Part shown: positions 22,434 through 30,840 of the stretch, in pieces
Numbering within the stretch: position 1 is the stretch's first letter
How the letters are laid out: each line of letters begins with the position of its first letter
Source: a virus
Reading direction: 5' to 3' (one strand)
Virus record (IMG/VR): IMGVR_UViG_3300020159_000747
Coordinates: 1 to 56,449 of that record
Length of the DNA: 56,449 nt
The notes under the pieces: generated by a model
Database searches by the model: none
What the model saw: only the letters and a program-made list of their open reading frames with translations
Told to the model about the DNA's origin: nothing
Made by a program: the position numbers and the translations under genes

Positions 22434-22996
22434 TATCGTTCCCTATGTTTGACGTCTTGTAGTTTATCGTACACATCTTTTTCATACGTTAATTCATGCT
22501 TGCCAGAAACCACCCTAGCTAGGGAGTAGGAATCTGCGGCGTTGTCGTCCGTGAATTCTACACCCCACTTCTTATAAATGTGAAGTAACATCTGGTTCTT
22601 TTGTATACCTGTTCCCTTGCCTGTCACATACTTCTTTAGGCTGGTAGGCGGTACTAGTAAGGGGTAATGCCCAGCCTCATGACATTCAAGCTTAACCATA
22701 CCTCCTAACTCACCTAAATGGAACACTCTTCCTGAGCCTGCGTAAGCGTAATCTTCCATAGCTACATCTAATATCTTGATGGGCATATCAAATAGGACAT
22801 TACTAAGAAATAGCCTAATTTCTACTAAACGGTCTATACCTCGTAAATCAGATTTAAACACTTTAGTAAAAAAAGTGTTGTCATCTCCTAACAGGGTTAT
22901 AGCAAATCCACTATATGACTGGTCTATGCCTACATACACTGGAACAGGGCTACTGCCTGCGAGGTCGAGACCTCCATCAAAATTTTTAATGGTCAT
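22433..22996 (-). CDS. ruvC: RuvC-like Holliday-junction resolvase (187 aa)
   Basis: RNase H-like fold with the expected acidic tetrad: GIDQS (Asp25), AMEDYAYAG (Glu81), and TDDNAADSYSLA (Asp150/Asp151/Asp155). Length fits RuvC. It would cut branched DNA before packaging or during recombination, together with the adjacent RecA and nucleases. Start chosen at ATG 22996, overlapping the upstream stop. Confidence 0.9.
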   Translation of the reverse strand: MTIKNFDGGLDLAGSSPVPVYVGIDQSYSGFAITLLGDDNTFFTKVFKSDLRGIDRLVEIRLFLSNVLFDMPIKILDVAMEDYAYAGSGRVFHLGELGGMVKLECHEAGHYPLLVPPTSLKKYVTGKGTGIQKNQMLLHIYKKWGVEFTDDNAADSYSLARVVSGKHELTYEKDVYDKLQDVKHRER

Positions 22997-23484
22997 GGTA
23001 CAAATCTATTTCCCATCATCCGACTGCTAGATGTACGTCGGGTTAGCTCACGACTTGTCAACGAGTAGTAACGTTCTAGGTTTTCTAACGCAGTCTCCAA
23101 CAGCTTTCTATATGCGTGGGCATAGTTCTTTGCTTTGTCTAAAACCATGATGTAATCATCGGTAGCAACAGCTGCCTTTAACATGACGGCTTTTTCTGTG
23201 CTCTTACCAGTGGTTTTCATTAGCAACCCTTTAGCAACCTCAAGGTCATAGGAGTTCGTGGCCTCTAACTCCGCAAGGTTAGCGCAGGCTACCTGGGTAC
23301 GTAAGAAGTTTAAGTTCTCCATATATTTACCAGCCATAACCATTAGTTCTTGGTCATCAACCAGAGTAATATCCGCTGGAAACTCGGGTGGTTGGATGTT
23401 CATTGAGCGTTTTAATGGCAGCCCTTGGGACTCCAACTGTTGTAGGACAATCTCGCTGATGCCTGTTGCTACTATCTCACTCAT
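22993..23484 (-). CDS. Hypothetical helical protein (163 aa)
   Basis: Leu/Ala/Glu-rich helices in the middle 80 residues and a basic C-terminus (RELTRRTSSSRMMGNR). Sits between resolvase and Cas4-like nuclease with 4- and 8-base overlaps, so it is likely part of the recombination set. Family not recognised. Confidence 0.6.
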   Translation of the reverse strand: MSEIVATGISEIVLQQLESQGLPLKRSMNIQPPEFPADITLVDDQELMVMAGKYMENLNFLRTQVACANLAELEATNSYDLEVAKGLLMKTTGKSTEKAVMLKAAVATDDYIMVLDKAKNYAHAYRKLLETALENLERYYSLTSRELTRRTSSSRMMGNRFVP

Positions 23485-24334
23485 TATAACCTCCGCACTT
23501 AGAACATCCGCCCCACTTGTCTAAATTACAAACAGGAGGGGTGTTGGTATTAATGGCTTCCATAATCATTGCTGCTGCCTCAAACATAGGGGCAATAGCA
23601 AAATCAGACTTAGGTACTACAAATTCCTTTACATCCTGTGATGCTTTGTTTTCGTATATAAGCACTGCTTCTCTTGGATAATCTGGCAACTCTAACAACT
23701 CAGCAAGCTTCATATAAATCTGTACTTGAGTAATGTGCTTAGCAAAAGGCTCTTTAATATCTGCCCAAATCTTTTCCATATTACCGCTGTGTTGTGCTAC
23801 TAACTCTGGGTTTTCCCAGCGGATAGTTCCAATACCTATGGATTTAACCTCTAGCATTAGTGGGTCACCTAGGTTTACTAACCATCCATCAGCATGACCT
23901 GAGATGCGTAGTGGCTCGTAGAACAATGGGACTTCACAATACTCAAGTGGGCCTTCGTGGCAATCAGAACCGCCAAAGAAGTACTCATCACAATCCTTGC
24001 AGTACCACTTGCCATACAGACAGTTCATTTCTTGGAACCACTTCTGCCATTTAGCGTGGATACCGTGTCCTTCAGCAAAAACAGACTGCAATCTAAGACT
24101 GTTAGTGCGATTACTTTCTAAGGGATGGTGGCCCTTTAACTGGAAGTAAGAAGCTCTGTAGCACCACTCACCGCTTGCCATCTCTGATGGATGCAGTACG
24201 TCAGTGCGACGACTCATGTCTTTTGGTTTAGAAAGTACATGTCTTTCTACTGAAGTTAATACTCTGCTTGGTTTTTTACCAGCATTTACAAAGTTCTTTA
24301 ATGCCCCCGAAGGCTTGTACTTAGGTTGTGTCAT
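23477..24334 (-). CDS. Cas4/RecB-like PD-(D/E)XK exonuclease with Cys cluster (285 aa)
   Basis: Nuclease core: SGHADGW (Asp149) and LEVKSIG (Glu162, Lys164), preceded by HPSEMASGEWCYR. Cys58 with Cys269, Cys277 and Cys280 at the C-terminus is the Cas4/AddB-type arrangement for a 4Fe-4S cluster. A second Cys group (CKDC and two further Cys near residues 112-133) is an insertion that may bind zinc. It probably processes DNA ends for recombination. No CRISPR array or cas1/2 is present. Confidence 0.85.
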   Translation of the reverse strand: MTQPKYKPSGALKNFVNAGKKPSRVLTSVERHVLSKPKDMSRRTDVLHPSEMASGEWCYRASYFQLKGHHPLESNRTNSLRLQSVFAEGHGIHAKWQKWFQEMNCLYGKWYCKDCDEYFFGGSDCHEGPLEYCEVPLFYEPLRISGHADGWLVNLGDPLMLEVKSIGIGTIRWENPELVAQHSGNMEKIWADIKEPFAKHITQVQIYMKLAELLELPDYPREAVLIYENKASQDVKEFVVPKSDFAIAPMFEAAAMIMEAINTNTPPVCNLDKWGGCSKCGGYNE

Positions 24335-24346
24335 ATTCAGACCCTA

Positions 24347-24664
24347 TCACACATCAAGGTCAAGCACCCATTCCTCAAGTGTTTTTCCTTGTTTCTTAGC
24401 TTTACGTTTTAACGCGTTACGTTCACGGTGAGACATACCGCCCCATATACCGTGCTGTTCATCCATTGACTCTGCGTATAACAAACACTCTTTACGTACA
24501 GGACACTCTGGCAAACCGTCCTTACCAAAGCAGACTGCTTTAGATACGGTTGCTACTTTTTTATACTTTGCTTTATCTCTTGGTGGATACCACAACTCAG
24601 TATCCATACCGCGACACTTGGCTTTATGTCTCCAGCCTTCTACGTGTCCGATGTCTTCGTGCAC
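24347..24664 (-). CDS. whiB: WhiB-family iron-sulfur regulator (105 aa)
   Basis: Four Cys (17, 45, 54, 60), the CPVRKEC and GIWGGMSHRER signatures and a basic C-terminal helix identify the actinobacterial Wbl family. It would bind a 4Fe-4S cluster and partner with the host principal sigma factor. Unlike usual members, which have C-x2-C between the second and third ligands, the spacing is C-x8-C because FGKDGLPE separates them. In mycobacteriophage TM4 a WhiB acts as a repressor of host whiB2. Overlaps the nuclease gene upstream by 25 bases. Confidence 0.93.
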   Translation of the reverse strand: MHEDIGHVEGWRHKAKCRGMDTELWYPPRDKAKYKKVATVSKAVCFGKDGLPECPVRKECLLYAESMDEQHGIWGGMSHRERNALKRKAKKQGKTLEEWVLDLDV

Positions 24665-24984
24665 TCAATAAACTCCTGAAGTCTCTGGCGTAGTTCCAGA
24701 AAGTCATCTTCAGTTAGCATCACGTAATTTTCATTATTGAGACTGAAACCGAGGACAGGCATCCGACTGTCAAGAATTGCTTCTGTAACAATCTTTTCTA
24801 GAACCGTAGCTTTAATTGTTACGGTGGCTTTGCCAGTCCACTTGTGTTCTATTAACAAGTCTTTAGACCGAACATCACCTTTACGACTCCAAAATGCACC
24901 GCTGGCAGCTGTACGCTGACCACCAATAGCTTTTGCTAGTCGGTCCTCATGCTTCTTCGACTCCTTTTGTCCTTTACTCTTCAT
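24640..24984 (-). CDS. PD-(D/E)XK (Hjc-like) endonuclease candidate (114 aa)
   Basis: GDV (Asp37), then DLLIEHKWT (Glu46, Lys48) is the minimal PD-(D/E)XK site; upstream AASGAFWSRKGD resembles the SGA...GD run of Hjc-like nucleases. A small resolvase or repair nuclease beside RecA is likely. 11-base overlap with recA. Confidence 0.7.
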   Translation of the reverse strand: MKSKGQKESKKHEDRLAKAIGGQRTAASGAFWSRKGDVRSKDLLIEHKWTGKATVTIKATVLEKIVTEAILDSRMPVLGFSLNNENYVMLTEDDFLELRQRLQEFIECTKTSDT

Positions 24985-26026
24985 TCTCGGCTACCAGTTT
25001 GGAGCCTGCTTTGATGGAGTCAAGTACATCGCGTTCTAAAGTCTCTTTTAAATCAATTTCTTCCCGTATAGCGTCAAGCATAGCATCAGAACCCTGCCAC
25101 TGTCTATCCGCGTAACGATAGTAGGCACCAGCCCTGCTAATCACCTTGTTTAGTATGCCAATAGCAAGGATTTCTTTAGCAAAATCAATGTCGCCAGCAT
25201 GTAAACCATTGCCCTTTGAGAAGTAAAAGTCAAAGGTAGCCACCTGTGATGGTGGGGCTGACTTGTTCTTAATAACTCTGGCTTTAATACTCTGCCCTAC
25301 ACGACGTTTATCCTGACCAGTGCCTACTTCAATCCAGTCATCGCGACGGACTTCAATACGGGTAAAGAACGCATAATCTTTACCCAACCCACCTGGGGTA
25401 GTACGTGGGTCACCATACATGACACCAATCTTGGAACGCCACTGGTTAATAACAATACCAATAAACGGGCGCTCTTCTTCTGTAAGACTTCTTTTAGATG
25501 CTTTGCCTACCTTACGGAAAAACTTATTAGTTAGAAGGGCGCTACGACCTACAGTAGATTCCTCCATCTCCTTATCGTTTTCTGTTGTAGGGACCAAGGC
25601 AGGTAAAGAATCAAGAACAATACAATCGACCGCTTTACTTTCTGTAAGTTGGATGACAGATTCATATGCTTGCTCCATAACGTTAGTTGAAACTACGTAT
25701 ACACGAGTGGAATCTACGCCACACATTTCTGCGTATGTAGGAACCCACTGTTCTGCTGCTACCCACACTGTTGTAAACTCGGGGTCGCGCTTTTGATTAG
25801 CAGCAATAGTTTTTAATGCAATAGCAGTCTTACCATTACTAGCTTCACCAATGATTTCATGCCACTGGTTTACTGGCCACCCACCGCCTAATGCAACGTC
25901 CAGTGATACTGAGCCAGTTGTGTAACGCTGAGCAACATCAGTCTTAATGTCAGACCCGAGAATGATGGTGTCATCCCCGTACTTCTTGTTAATATTCTTT
26001 AAGACTTTTATTAGCTCTGCATTCAT
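24974..26026 (-). CDS. recA: RecA-family recombinase (350 aa)
   Basis: Walker A GEASNGKT (residues 60-67), Walker B CIVLDSLPAL near 135-144, and an L2/GGLGKDYAFFTRIEVRR region consistent with RecA. Length matches bacterial RecA. It pairs homologous strands in phage recombination and repair. ATG at 26026 shares one base with the preceding stop. Confidence 0.92.
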   Translation of the reverse strand: MNAELIKVLKNINKKYGDDTIILGSDIKTDVAQRYTTGSVSLDVALGGGWPVNQWHEIIGEASNGKTAIALKTIAANQKRDPEFTTVWVAAEQWVPTYAEMCGVDSTRVYVVSTNVMEQAYESVIQLTESKAVDCIVLDSLPALVPTTENDKEMEESTVGRSALLTNKFFRKVGKASKRSLTEEERPFIGIVINQWRSKIGVMYGDPRTTPGGLGKDYAFFTRIEVRRDDWIEVGTGQDKRRVGQSIKARVIKNKSAPPSQVATFDFYFSKGNGLHAGDIDFAKEILAIGILNKVISRAGAYYRYADRQWQGSDAMLDAIREEIDLKETLERDVLDSIKAGSKLVAENEE

Positions 26027-26376
26027 TAAATGTGTCCTATGATTGTGTTTGGATTAAAACCGCCTGCTTGTACTTGTTTTGCTGCTTGAGTAGGACCATC
26101 TGCTCTTGGACTATTTACTCCAGCAACACCAGTTCCAGATTGAACAATTGGATAACCGCAATCATAGCAGCGTTTGCGAGACTCGGGGGTTGCCCCACCG
26201 TAGTTGTTACTTCCACATCCAGGACAACGTTCTGATAAAGGAACTGTTTGCTGAACTGTTGGGTATGAAGGAGGCTGTTGATAAACTGGTTGCTGTGGTT
26301 GAGCCTGTGGTGTTACAGGTTGAGGTCGCGGAGCGGGTGTGCCCCCTAATTTATTAGCCCACCAATTACTGCTCAT
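26026..26376 (-). CDS. Pro/Gln-rich zinc-ribbon protein (116 aa)
   Basis: Residues 10-45 are Pro/Gln-rich and disordered. CPGCGS and CYDCG form a ribbon near residues 50-75, and the tail is Gly/Ala-rich. Could bind DNA or replication proteins. Overlaps the following gene by 11 bases. Confidence 0.65.
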   Translation of the reverse strand: MSSNWWANKLGGTPAPRPQPVTPQAQPQQPVYQQPPSYPTVQQTVPLSERCPGCGSNNYGGATPESRKRCYDCGYPIVQSGTGVAGVNSPRADGPTQAAKQVQAGGFNPNTIIGHI

Positions 26377-26884
26377 CGTCCTCTACCTTTCTGTAAGCCA
26401 GGTCAGTTGCGTGAACTTCCCCAGGCACTATTAAACCAATTTTCATGGCGCTTGACAAGCCCCCTAACAAAGATGAAAAACCAATCATCCTATACATCAT
26501 ATGCATCATTTCGGTTTCTCTTTCAATTTCTTTTTCTAAGAAACCGTCTGGCTCTCGTTTTTTAATCTCATCTACTTGCATAGCAACAATGACATCAGCA
26601 CCTAACTCTGCAATCGTAGATATAAAAGGTATTAGATATTCAATCTTATCTAAGCGTGAGTCGCTTTCACCCTCCTCATGCTCATGCCCCTCATCACTTA
26701 CTGGGTTCATACCTAGTAGTAATGCTAACTCGTTAGGGTGCTCAGCTAAATCTGTATCGTATAGATACCAACGCATTAGTGTACCTAGCGGTATTTCTTC
26801 TTTAAAATGCTCAAAAGATACATTAATTGGGTCACCATTTTTTTTAAAGAAACGACTAAACCAACTCACTTTGCTTCTCCCCAT
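26366..26884 (-). CDS. Hypothetical protein (172 aa)
   Basis: Mixed helical, Met- and Glu-rich, with an acidic HEHEEGESDSR stretch near residue 72 and a C-terminal Gly/Ser-rich hydrophobic segment (GFSSLLGGLSSAMKIGLIVPG). Starts inside the end of polA (19-base overlap), so it is co-translated. Not recognised. Confidence 0.6.
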   Translation of the reverse strand: MGRSKVSWFSRFFKKNGDPINVSFEHFKEEIPLGTLMRWYLYDTDLAEHPNELALLLGMNPVSDEGHEHEEGESDSRLDKIEYLIPFISTIAELGADVIVAMQVDEIKKREPDGFLEKEIERETEMMHMMYRMIGFSSLLGGLSSAMKIGLIVPGEVHATDLAYRKVEDDEQ

Positions 26885-28866
26885 CGCTGGACTACCCTTA
26901 CGTCTGCAATAAGAGGTACCTCTAGTAGGTTGATGCCTTCCATGGCTTCTCTAATAGCTTCTTTAGTTTCATCAACAAGACTATCTGGAGTCAAAGTAAC
27001 AAGTTCATCGTGCACCGTTAACAAGATACTAGCCCCCTTAGGAATCATCTGATGAGCCCTAATCATAGCAAGCTTCATGATGTCAGCAGCAGACCCTTGA
27101 ATGCGTGTGTTGAACGCCTGACGCTCAGCTCCACCACGCTTTAGAAAATCTCTGGAGTTAATTTCAGGTAGGTAACGCTTACGTCCCATCAATGTGGAGA
27201 CGTACTGTTTACTTCTAGTAGCCCCAATAACCTTAATGCGATAGATATTTACGGACTTAAACTTATCCGCAAAGTCTCCTAGTAAAGTACGCGCTTCGGT
27301 AACAGTGCAACCAATAGAACGAGCAATCTTATCTGGACCTACTCCGTACGCCATAGATAAAACAAGAACCTTTCCAGCCTGACGGTTTACCTTCATGACG
27401 TCCCCAACAGTTGTATAGATGTCCCCACCCTCTACATAGTTTTTAACCATAGTTGGGTCCTTAGACATAGACGCAATGATGCGAGGTTCAATCTGTGAGT
27501 AGTCAGCGACCACTAGTTTGTATCCTGGCGGTGCATAAAACAAGTTACGGATAGCCTTACCGTGTGCGGTAGCGGGGTTAGGAACGTTCTGTAAGTTTGG
27601 GTTACGGCTAGAGAAGCGACCAGTCTCAGCTCCGTGTTGGATAAAGTCAGCGTGGATGCGCCCATCAACTAATAGGCTTTCTTTGTACTCTACTTTAGAT
27701 TTACCACCAACTGTACGAACAACGTCACCGCCCAGGTATGGGATTACGTATGTGCTCTGTAACTTATTTAAGTCTGCGTAGGTAAGCAAGGCGTGTACTA
27801 ACAAGTTCTTCTCACGGTAAGGCTCTAGGGCCTCGGCTGACACGGAGTAATCCATGTAGTCAAGGTCCATGCCTTTCATCTCTTTGTCTTGACCCTTTGC
27901 GGTAAGAATCTTTGGGCTTAGTCCCTGACCCCCATCAGACTTCTTGCTATATAAAAGATATTGTTTTTCCTGATTAGAGTTAATGTTAAACACGCGTCCA
28001 GCAATCTTATAAATCTCTGACCTAGCTTTTTCTATATCTATCTCTAGCTGAGTATTAAGTATGGCTAACTGCTCAGTATCAATAGGTGCGCCGTGCAGCT
28101 TCATATGACATAAGACCTCTAACACACCCATCTCTAGGTTCATGATGTTATCTAGGTCAGCTTCTGTAAGCTTTTTAGCCACTTCTTTCCATAGTAGGAA
28201 CGTGTACTTAGCATCTAAGTATGCGTATTTAGCCACAATGCTAAACGGGTGGACCTCGACCTGAGCACCAACACCCTTCTCCATTTCATAACCCAACTCA
28301 CGCTTTAAGCAATCGTCAAGGCCACACTTGTTTTTATTACGGTTGTCATATACAAATGAACCAACCATGGTGTCAAAATAAGGTCCTGTAGGTATTTTTT
28401 TATCTAGATACTTAGAGACGGAGCACAAGTCAAAGACTAAGTTGTGCCCTACTTTTAACTTGTCACTAAAAAATAAAGGTTTTAATGCTTCAAAGACTTC
28501 GGCTGGGAAGAGTTGTTCAGGAGCAGGGCCGAAAGTTTTAGTAGCTTTTTTGCGGTCACGAGAGTAATCACTCTCTCTAGCCTGTAAGCCCGCGAGAACG
28601 CGCTTCTCCCCTTGCCCCGTGAGTGGGAAGCTCTCTGATATAAATTCACCATTTGGGTGGCCCAACGGAATAACATCCCCGCGACCATGTGTCGCAAGGC
28701 TAATCCATAATACTTGGTTGACAACTGGGACTCCTCGTCTTGCTCCAACAGTTTCTACGTCAAAAGCAAAAGCATCTTGCTTAAGATAGTAAGCAACCAT
28801 CTCATCTAGTTGTTCTCTTGTTGTAATGATGTTCAATTGATACCCCTTAAGAGTCTGGGGAGCCAT
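26866..28866 (-). CDS. polA: DNA polymerase I, family A (666 aa)
   Basis: An N-terminal 3'-5' exonuclease domain (FDVET with Asp36/Glu38; VGHNLVFDL) precedes the polymerase: motif A DYSQIEPR near residue 453, motif B region around KVLVLSMAYGVG, RQAFNTRIQGSAAD, and motif C TVHDELV near 616. No 5'-3' flap nuclease domain, as usual for phage enzymes. It is the replicative polymerase of this phage. No clear Shine-Dalgarno precedes the ATG, which instead lies in one arm of a 12-bp inverted repeat. Confidence 0.96.
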   Translation of the reverse strand: MAPQTLKGYQLNIITTREQLDEMVAYYLKQDAFAFDVETVGARRGVPVVNQVLWISLATHGRGDVIPLGHPNGEFISESFPLTGQGEKRVLAGLQARESDYSRDRKKATKTFGPAPEQLFPAEVFEALKPLFFSDKLKVGHNLVFDLCSVSKYLDKKIPTGPYFDTMVGSFVYDNRNKNKCGLDDCLKRELGYEMEKGVGAQVEVHPFSIVAKYAYLDAKYTFLLWKEVAKKLTEADLDNIMNLEMGVLEVLCHMKLHGAPIDTEQLAILNTQLEIDIEKARSEIYKIAGRVFNINSNQEKQYLLYSKKSDGGQGLSPKILTAKGQDKEMKGMDLDYMDYSVSAEALEPYREKNLLVHALLTYADLNKLQSTYVIPYLGGDVVRTVGGKSKVEYKESLLVDGRIHADFIQHGAETGRFSSRNPNLQNVPNPATAHGKAIRNLFYAPPGYKLVVADYSQIEPRIIASMSKDPTMVKNYVEGGDIYTTVGDVMKVNRQAGKVLVLSMAYGVGPDKIARSIGCTVTEARTLLGDFADKFKSVNIYRIKVIGATRSKQYVSTLMGRKRYLPEINSRDFLKRGGAERQAFNTRIQGSAADIMKLAMIRAHQMIPKGASILLTVHDELVTLTPDSLVDETKEAIREAMEGINLLEVPLIADVRVVQRWGEAK

Positions 28867-28899
28867 ATTAGAAAGGGGATTAAGAACATGGCTCCCCAG
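28855..28899 (-). promoter_or_regulatory. 12-bp inverted repeat over the polA start codon
   Basis: CTGGGGAGCCAT (28855-28866) and ATGGCTCCCCAG (28888-28899) pair perfectly with a 21-base loop. In the mRNA the 3' arm contains the polA AUG and its next three codons, so folding would hide the start. Confidence 0.75.
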
Positions 28900-28910
28900 A
28901 ACGCTAGTTG

Positions 28911-29576
28911 TTAGAGAAGTGAGTTGGCGATTTCTTCAAGTTCCGCCCATGTGTGTTCCTTGATAACGGAACGTTCGAACGGCTTGACTTCGGCAACACC
29001 CTTTTCTGCCATGTCTGAATCGATTCCCCAGTCTTCCATGAGGTCGCGAGACTTAACTGCGTTGAGGTGATACACAGTTTGCTGCATCTTTCCAGTGCGG
29101 CTGATAGCCCAGTAGTTCTTGGTCAAAGGACCTTGTGGTGAGAACTCTGCTGCGTACAATGTTTTGTACAAGCGTGGGCTTGCGATAAGCATCTGACGTA
29201 CAACACCTGCTGGAGTAACCACTGCAATAGTGAATGCTCGCTTGTCCTCAGGCTTGCTGCCTAGCTTTACGCATAGTGGGTCGTTAGCCCCAAGTGATAC
29301 ATACGAGCGCTTGCCCACAGTTTTCTGCTGTAGGAAGTGTTGCTTGTAGATAGCAAAGGGACCATTCTGGTCAATGAACTTAACAATTGTGAACTCACCA
29401 TCAACAAACTTAAACTCTGTTGGGTAGTCACCTGCGGATACGGTGAGCTTTTCGGCTGCATCCCATCCTGATAGTACTGCGTTACTGCTTGATTGAGTCG
29501 GACGCTCATCAATTTGTGAGTCCACTGAGAACTCGTCTACTTTTGGAAGAAAATCTTCCGTGCGATTTATTGACAT
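28911..29576 (-). CDS. Probable single-stranded-DNA-binding protein (221 aa)
   Basis: I place the start at ATG 29576 (MSINRTEDFLPK), preceded by AAAGGA at a good distance; a longer form to 29645 is open but would cover 69 bases of the upstream gene. The beta-rich centre (KFVDGEFTIVKFIDQNGPFAIY; YVSLG; DPLCVKLG) is reminiscent of phage gp32-like or OB-fold proteins encoded next to polymerase in actinophages. Acidic C-terminal helix. The function is inferred from context and pattern, not from a firm motif. Confidence 0.55.
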   Translation of the reverse strand: MSINRTEDFLPKVDEFSVDSQIDERPTQSSSNAVLSGWDAAEKLTVSAGDYPTEFKFVDGEFTIVKFIDQNGPFAIYKQHFLQQKTVGKRSYVSLGANDPLCVKLGSKPEDKRAFTIAVVTPAGVVRQMLIASPRLYKTLYAAEFSPQGPLTKNYWAISRTGKMQQTVYHLNAVKSRDLMEDWGIDSDMAEKGVAEVKPFERSVIKEHTWAELEEIANSLL

Positions 29577-29577
29577 A

Positions 29578-30051
29578 TCATTCCTTTGTTTCGTTTGTTT
29601 TAGCATCTTCGACTTGGATACGTTTCCAAGTATCAGCAATAGCATTTGTTAATTGCTGATTTGGCCAGTCTATACGTTTCACGTGCAAAACTCCAGACTT
29701 ACCAAACAGTTCAACAACTGCTTCTATCTGGGCCCGAGAGTACAGTCTCCGACCTTTATGGTCATCCCCGTTACGGTTCTTCTTTGTGGGAAGTCGGTAA
29801 GGTGATGGCGGTAGGTATCCCTCTTTAATCCATGTACGGACTGTTATTACAGGTCTTCCTAACGCTTGTGCGAGAGCGCCAATGGTATAGAACTCTATGT
29901 CCTTACCATTAGGTAGAGTCTTTTTATAGGATTTTGTATCCCATGTATCTGGAACATCTACCTCGGGTTTTTTTGATTCCCGACGCTTTCGTTTACTGTT
30001 TGGATAATAAGTATCCAAATCAGAAAACATCTTATCTATCTCGTCTGACAT
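29578..30051 (-). CDS. MerR-like helix-turn-helix protein (157 aa)
   Basis: FYTIGALAQALGRPVITVRT followed by WIKEGYLPPSPYR is a MerR/excisionase-type winged HTH near residues 55-87, closed by GRRLYSRAQIEAVV. The N-terminal 50 residues are basic and disordered. It probably regulates phage transcription or participates in DNA transactions. The ssb-like gene starts 1 base after its stop. Confidence 0.8.
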   Translation of the reverse strand: MSDEIDKMFSDLDTYYPNSKRKRRESKKPEVDVPDTWDTKSYKKTLPNGKDIEFYTIGALAQALGRPVITVRTWIKEGYLPPSPYRLPTKKNRNGDDHKGRRLYSRAQIEAVVELFGKSGVLHVKRIDWPNQQLTNAIADTWKRIQVEDAKTNETKE

Positions 30052-30060
30052 TTAAGCCTA

Positions 30061-30471
30061 TTACTTTCCTACGATAAATGCATAAGTAACTTTAGATGGG
30101 AACATTGTGTCAATGTCATCCTCTGTTAAATACCCCTCATAGAAAGCAGCCATGATTGCTGCTTCATCAATTTGTGGAACCATCTTAATACACTTATCGC
30201 GGATACCTTTTTTAGTAAGGATATCTTCTGCTACATCCATGTCTAGGTTTTTTGCAACACGACGTTGCTTCATAATAGTTACATCTTGTTCCTCTGACAT
30301 CTCTGCAGGGACTGTAAGAACGATGTGACCGCGTTCATCGGCGGCGCCAAACTCATCAATAGACTGAGTTAGTCGACCTTTAATTTCTGTTTGTCTTTTA
30401 CTTAAAAAATCTACTTCATCTTTAAGTTTTTGATATTGATTAATAAACGAGCGGATAGCTGTTGTATCCAT
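30061..30471 (-). CDS. Hypothetical coiled-coil protein (136 aa)
   Basis: Residues 10-40 form a charged coiled coil (YQKLKDEVDFLSKRQTEIKG). A beta segment (HIVLTVPAE) and a helical C-terminal domain follow. First gene after promoter 30502-30531, so it leads the polA-recA operon. Function unknown. Confidence 0.65.
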   Translation of the reverse strand: MDTTAIRSFINQYQKLKDEVDFLSKRQTEIKGRLTQSIDEFGAADERGHIVLTVPAEMSEEQDVTIMKQRRVAKNLDMDVAEDILTKKGIRDKCIKMVPQIDEAAIMAAFYEGYLTEDDIDTMFPSKVTYAFIVGK

Positions 30472-30491
30472 GAAAATCCCCTATCTGTTGA

Positions 30492-30531
30492 ACTTGGTTA
30501 TAACCTAATACCAAGTCCTAGGGTCTGTCAA
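30492..30531 (-). promoter_or_regulatory. Promoter with overlapping operator (polA-recA operon)
   Basis: Consensus -35 TTGACA (30531-30526), 18 bases, then -10 TAGGTT (30507-30502). A 7-bp inverted repeat ACTTGGT-N11-ACCAAGT (30492-30516) lies across the -10. The best promoter I can see on the - strand; it would drive the replication/recombination operon. Confidence 0.65.
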
Positions 30532-30535
30532 CTTA

Positions 30536-30679
30536 CTATTTGGCGTTGTTAGCCTTGATGCCTCTGTAGCCAGTTTTCTTCTTGTTCATGCTACCAGGCT
30601 TCTTATAACCAGAGCCATTGGGAGTTGACGCTTGACGCTGAGCCAGGGCCTTGGCAATCTTATCGTGGTGCTTGCCCAT
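30536..30679 (-). CDS. Hypothetical basic small protein (47 aa)
   Basis: ATG 30679, TAG 30536-30538. Lys/Gly-rich, begins MGKHHDKIAKALAQRQASTP and ends with KKTGYRGIKANNAK. The stop is 5 bases before the TTGACA of the next promoter. Strongly basic; may bind nucleic acid. Confidence 0.6.
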   Translation of the reverse strand: MGKHHDKIAKALAQRQASTPNGSGYKKPGSMNKKKTGYRGIKANNAK

Positions 30680-30680
30680 G

Positions 30681-30824
30681 TTACTTGTTAAGGTAATCTT
30701 CTAGCGCCTTAATAATTACGCTGGTAACTGTAATCTTTTCTGCCTTAGCCTTCTTCTGGACAGCAGTCCAAAGGCTATCAGAGACGCGGATAGTACGCGT
30801 TGGTGTCTTAGGTGCGTTAGGCAT
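30681..30824 (-). CDS. Ribbon-helix-helix (CopG/Arc-type) regulator (47 aa)
   Basis: I start at ATG 30824 (MPNAPKTPTRTIRVSDSLW); an open frame running further upstream lies in the tRNA cluster and is not a gene. TRTIRVSD is the DNA-binding strand, followed by two helices (LWTAVQKKAKAEK; TSVIIKALEDYLNK). A TATACT box sits only 6 bases before the ATG, with a palindrome at 30841 beside it, suggesting a leaderless autoregulated transcript. Confidence 0.85.
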   Translation of the reverse strand: MPNAPKTPTRTIRVSDSLWTAVQKKAKAEKITVTSVIIKALEDYLNK

Positions 30825-30840
30825 CCTACAAGTATACCTG

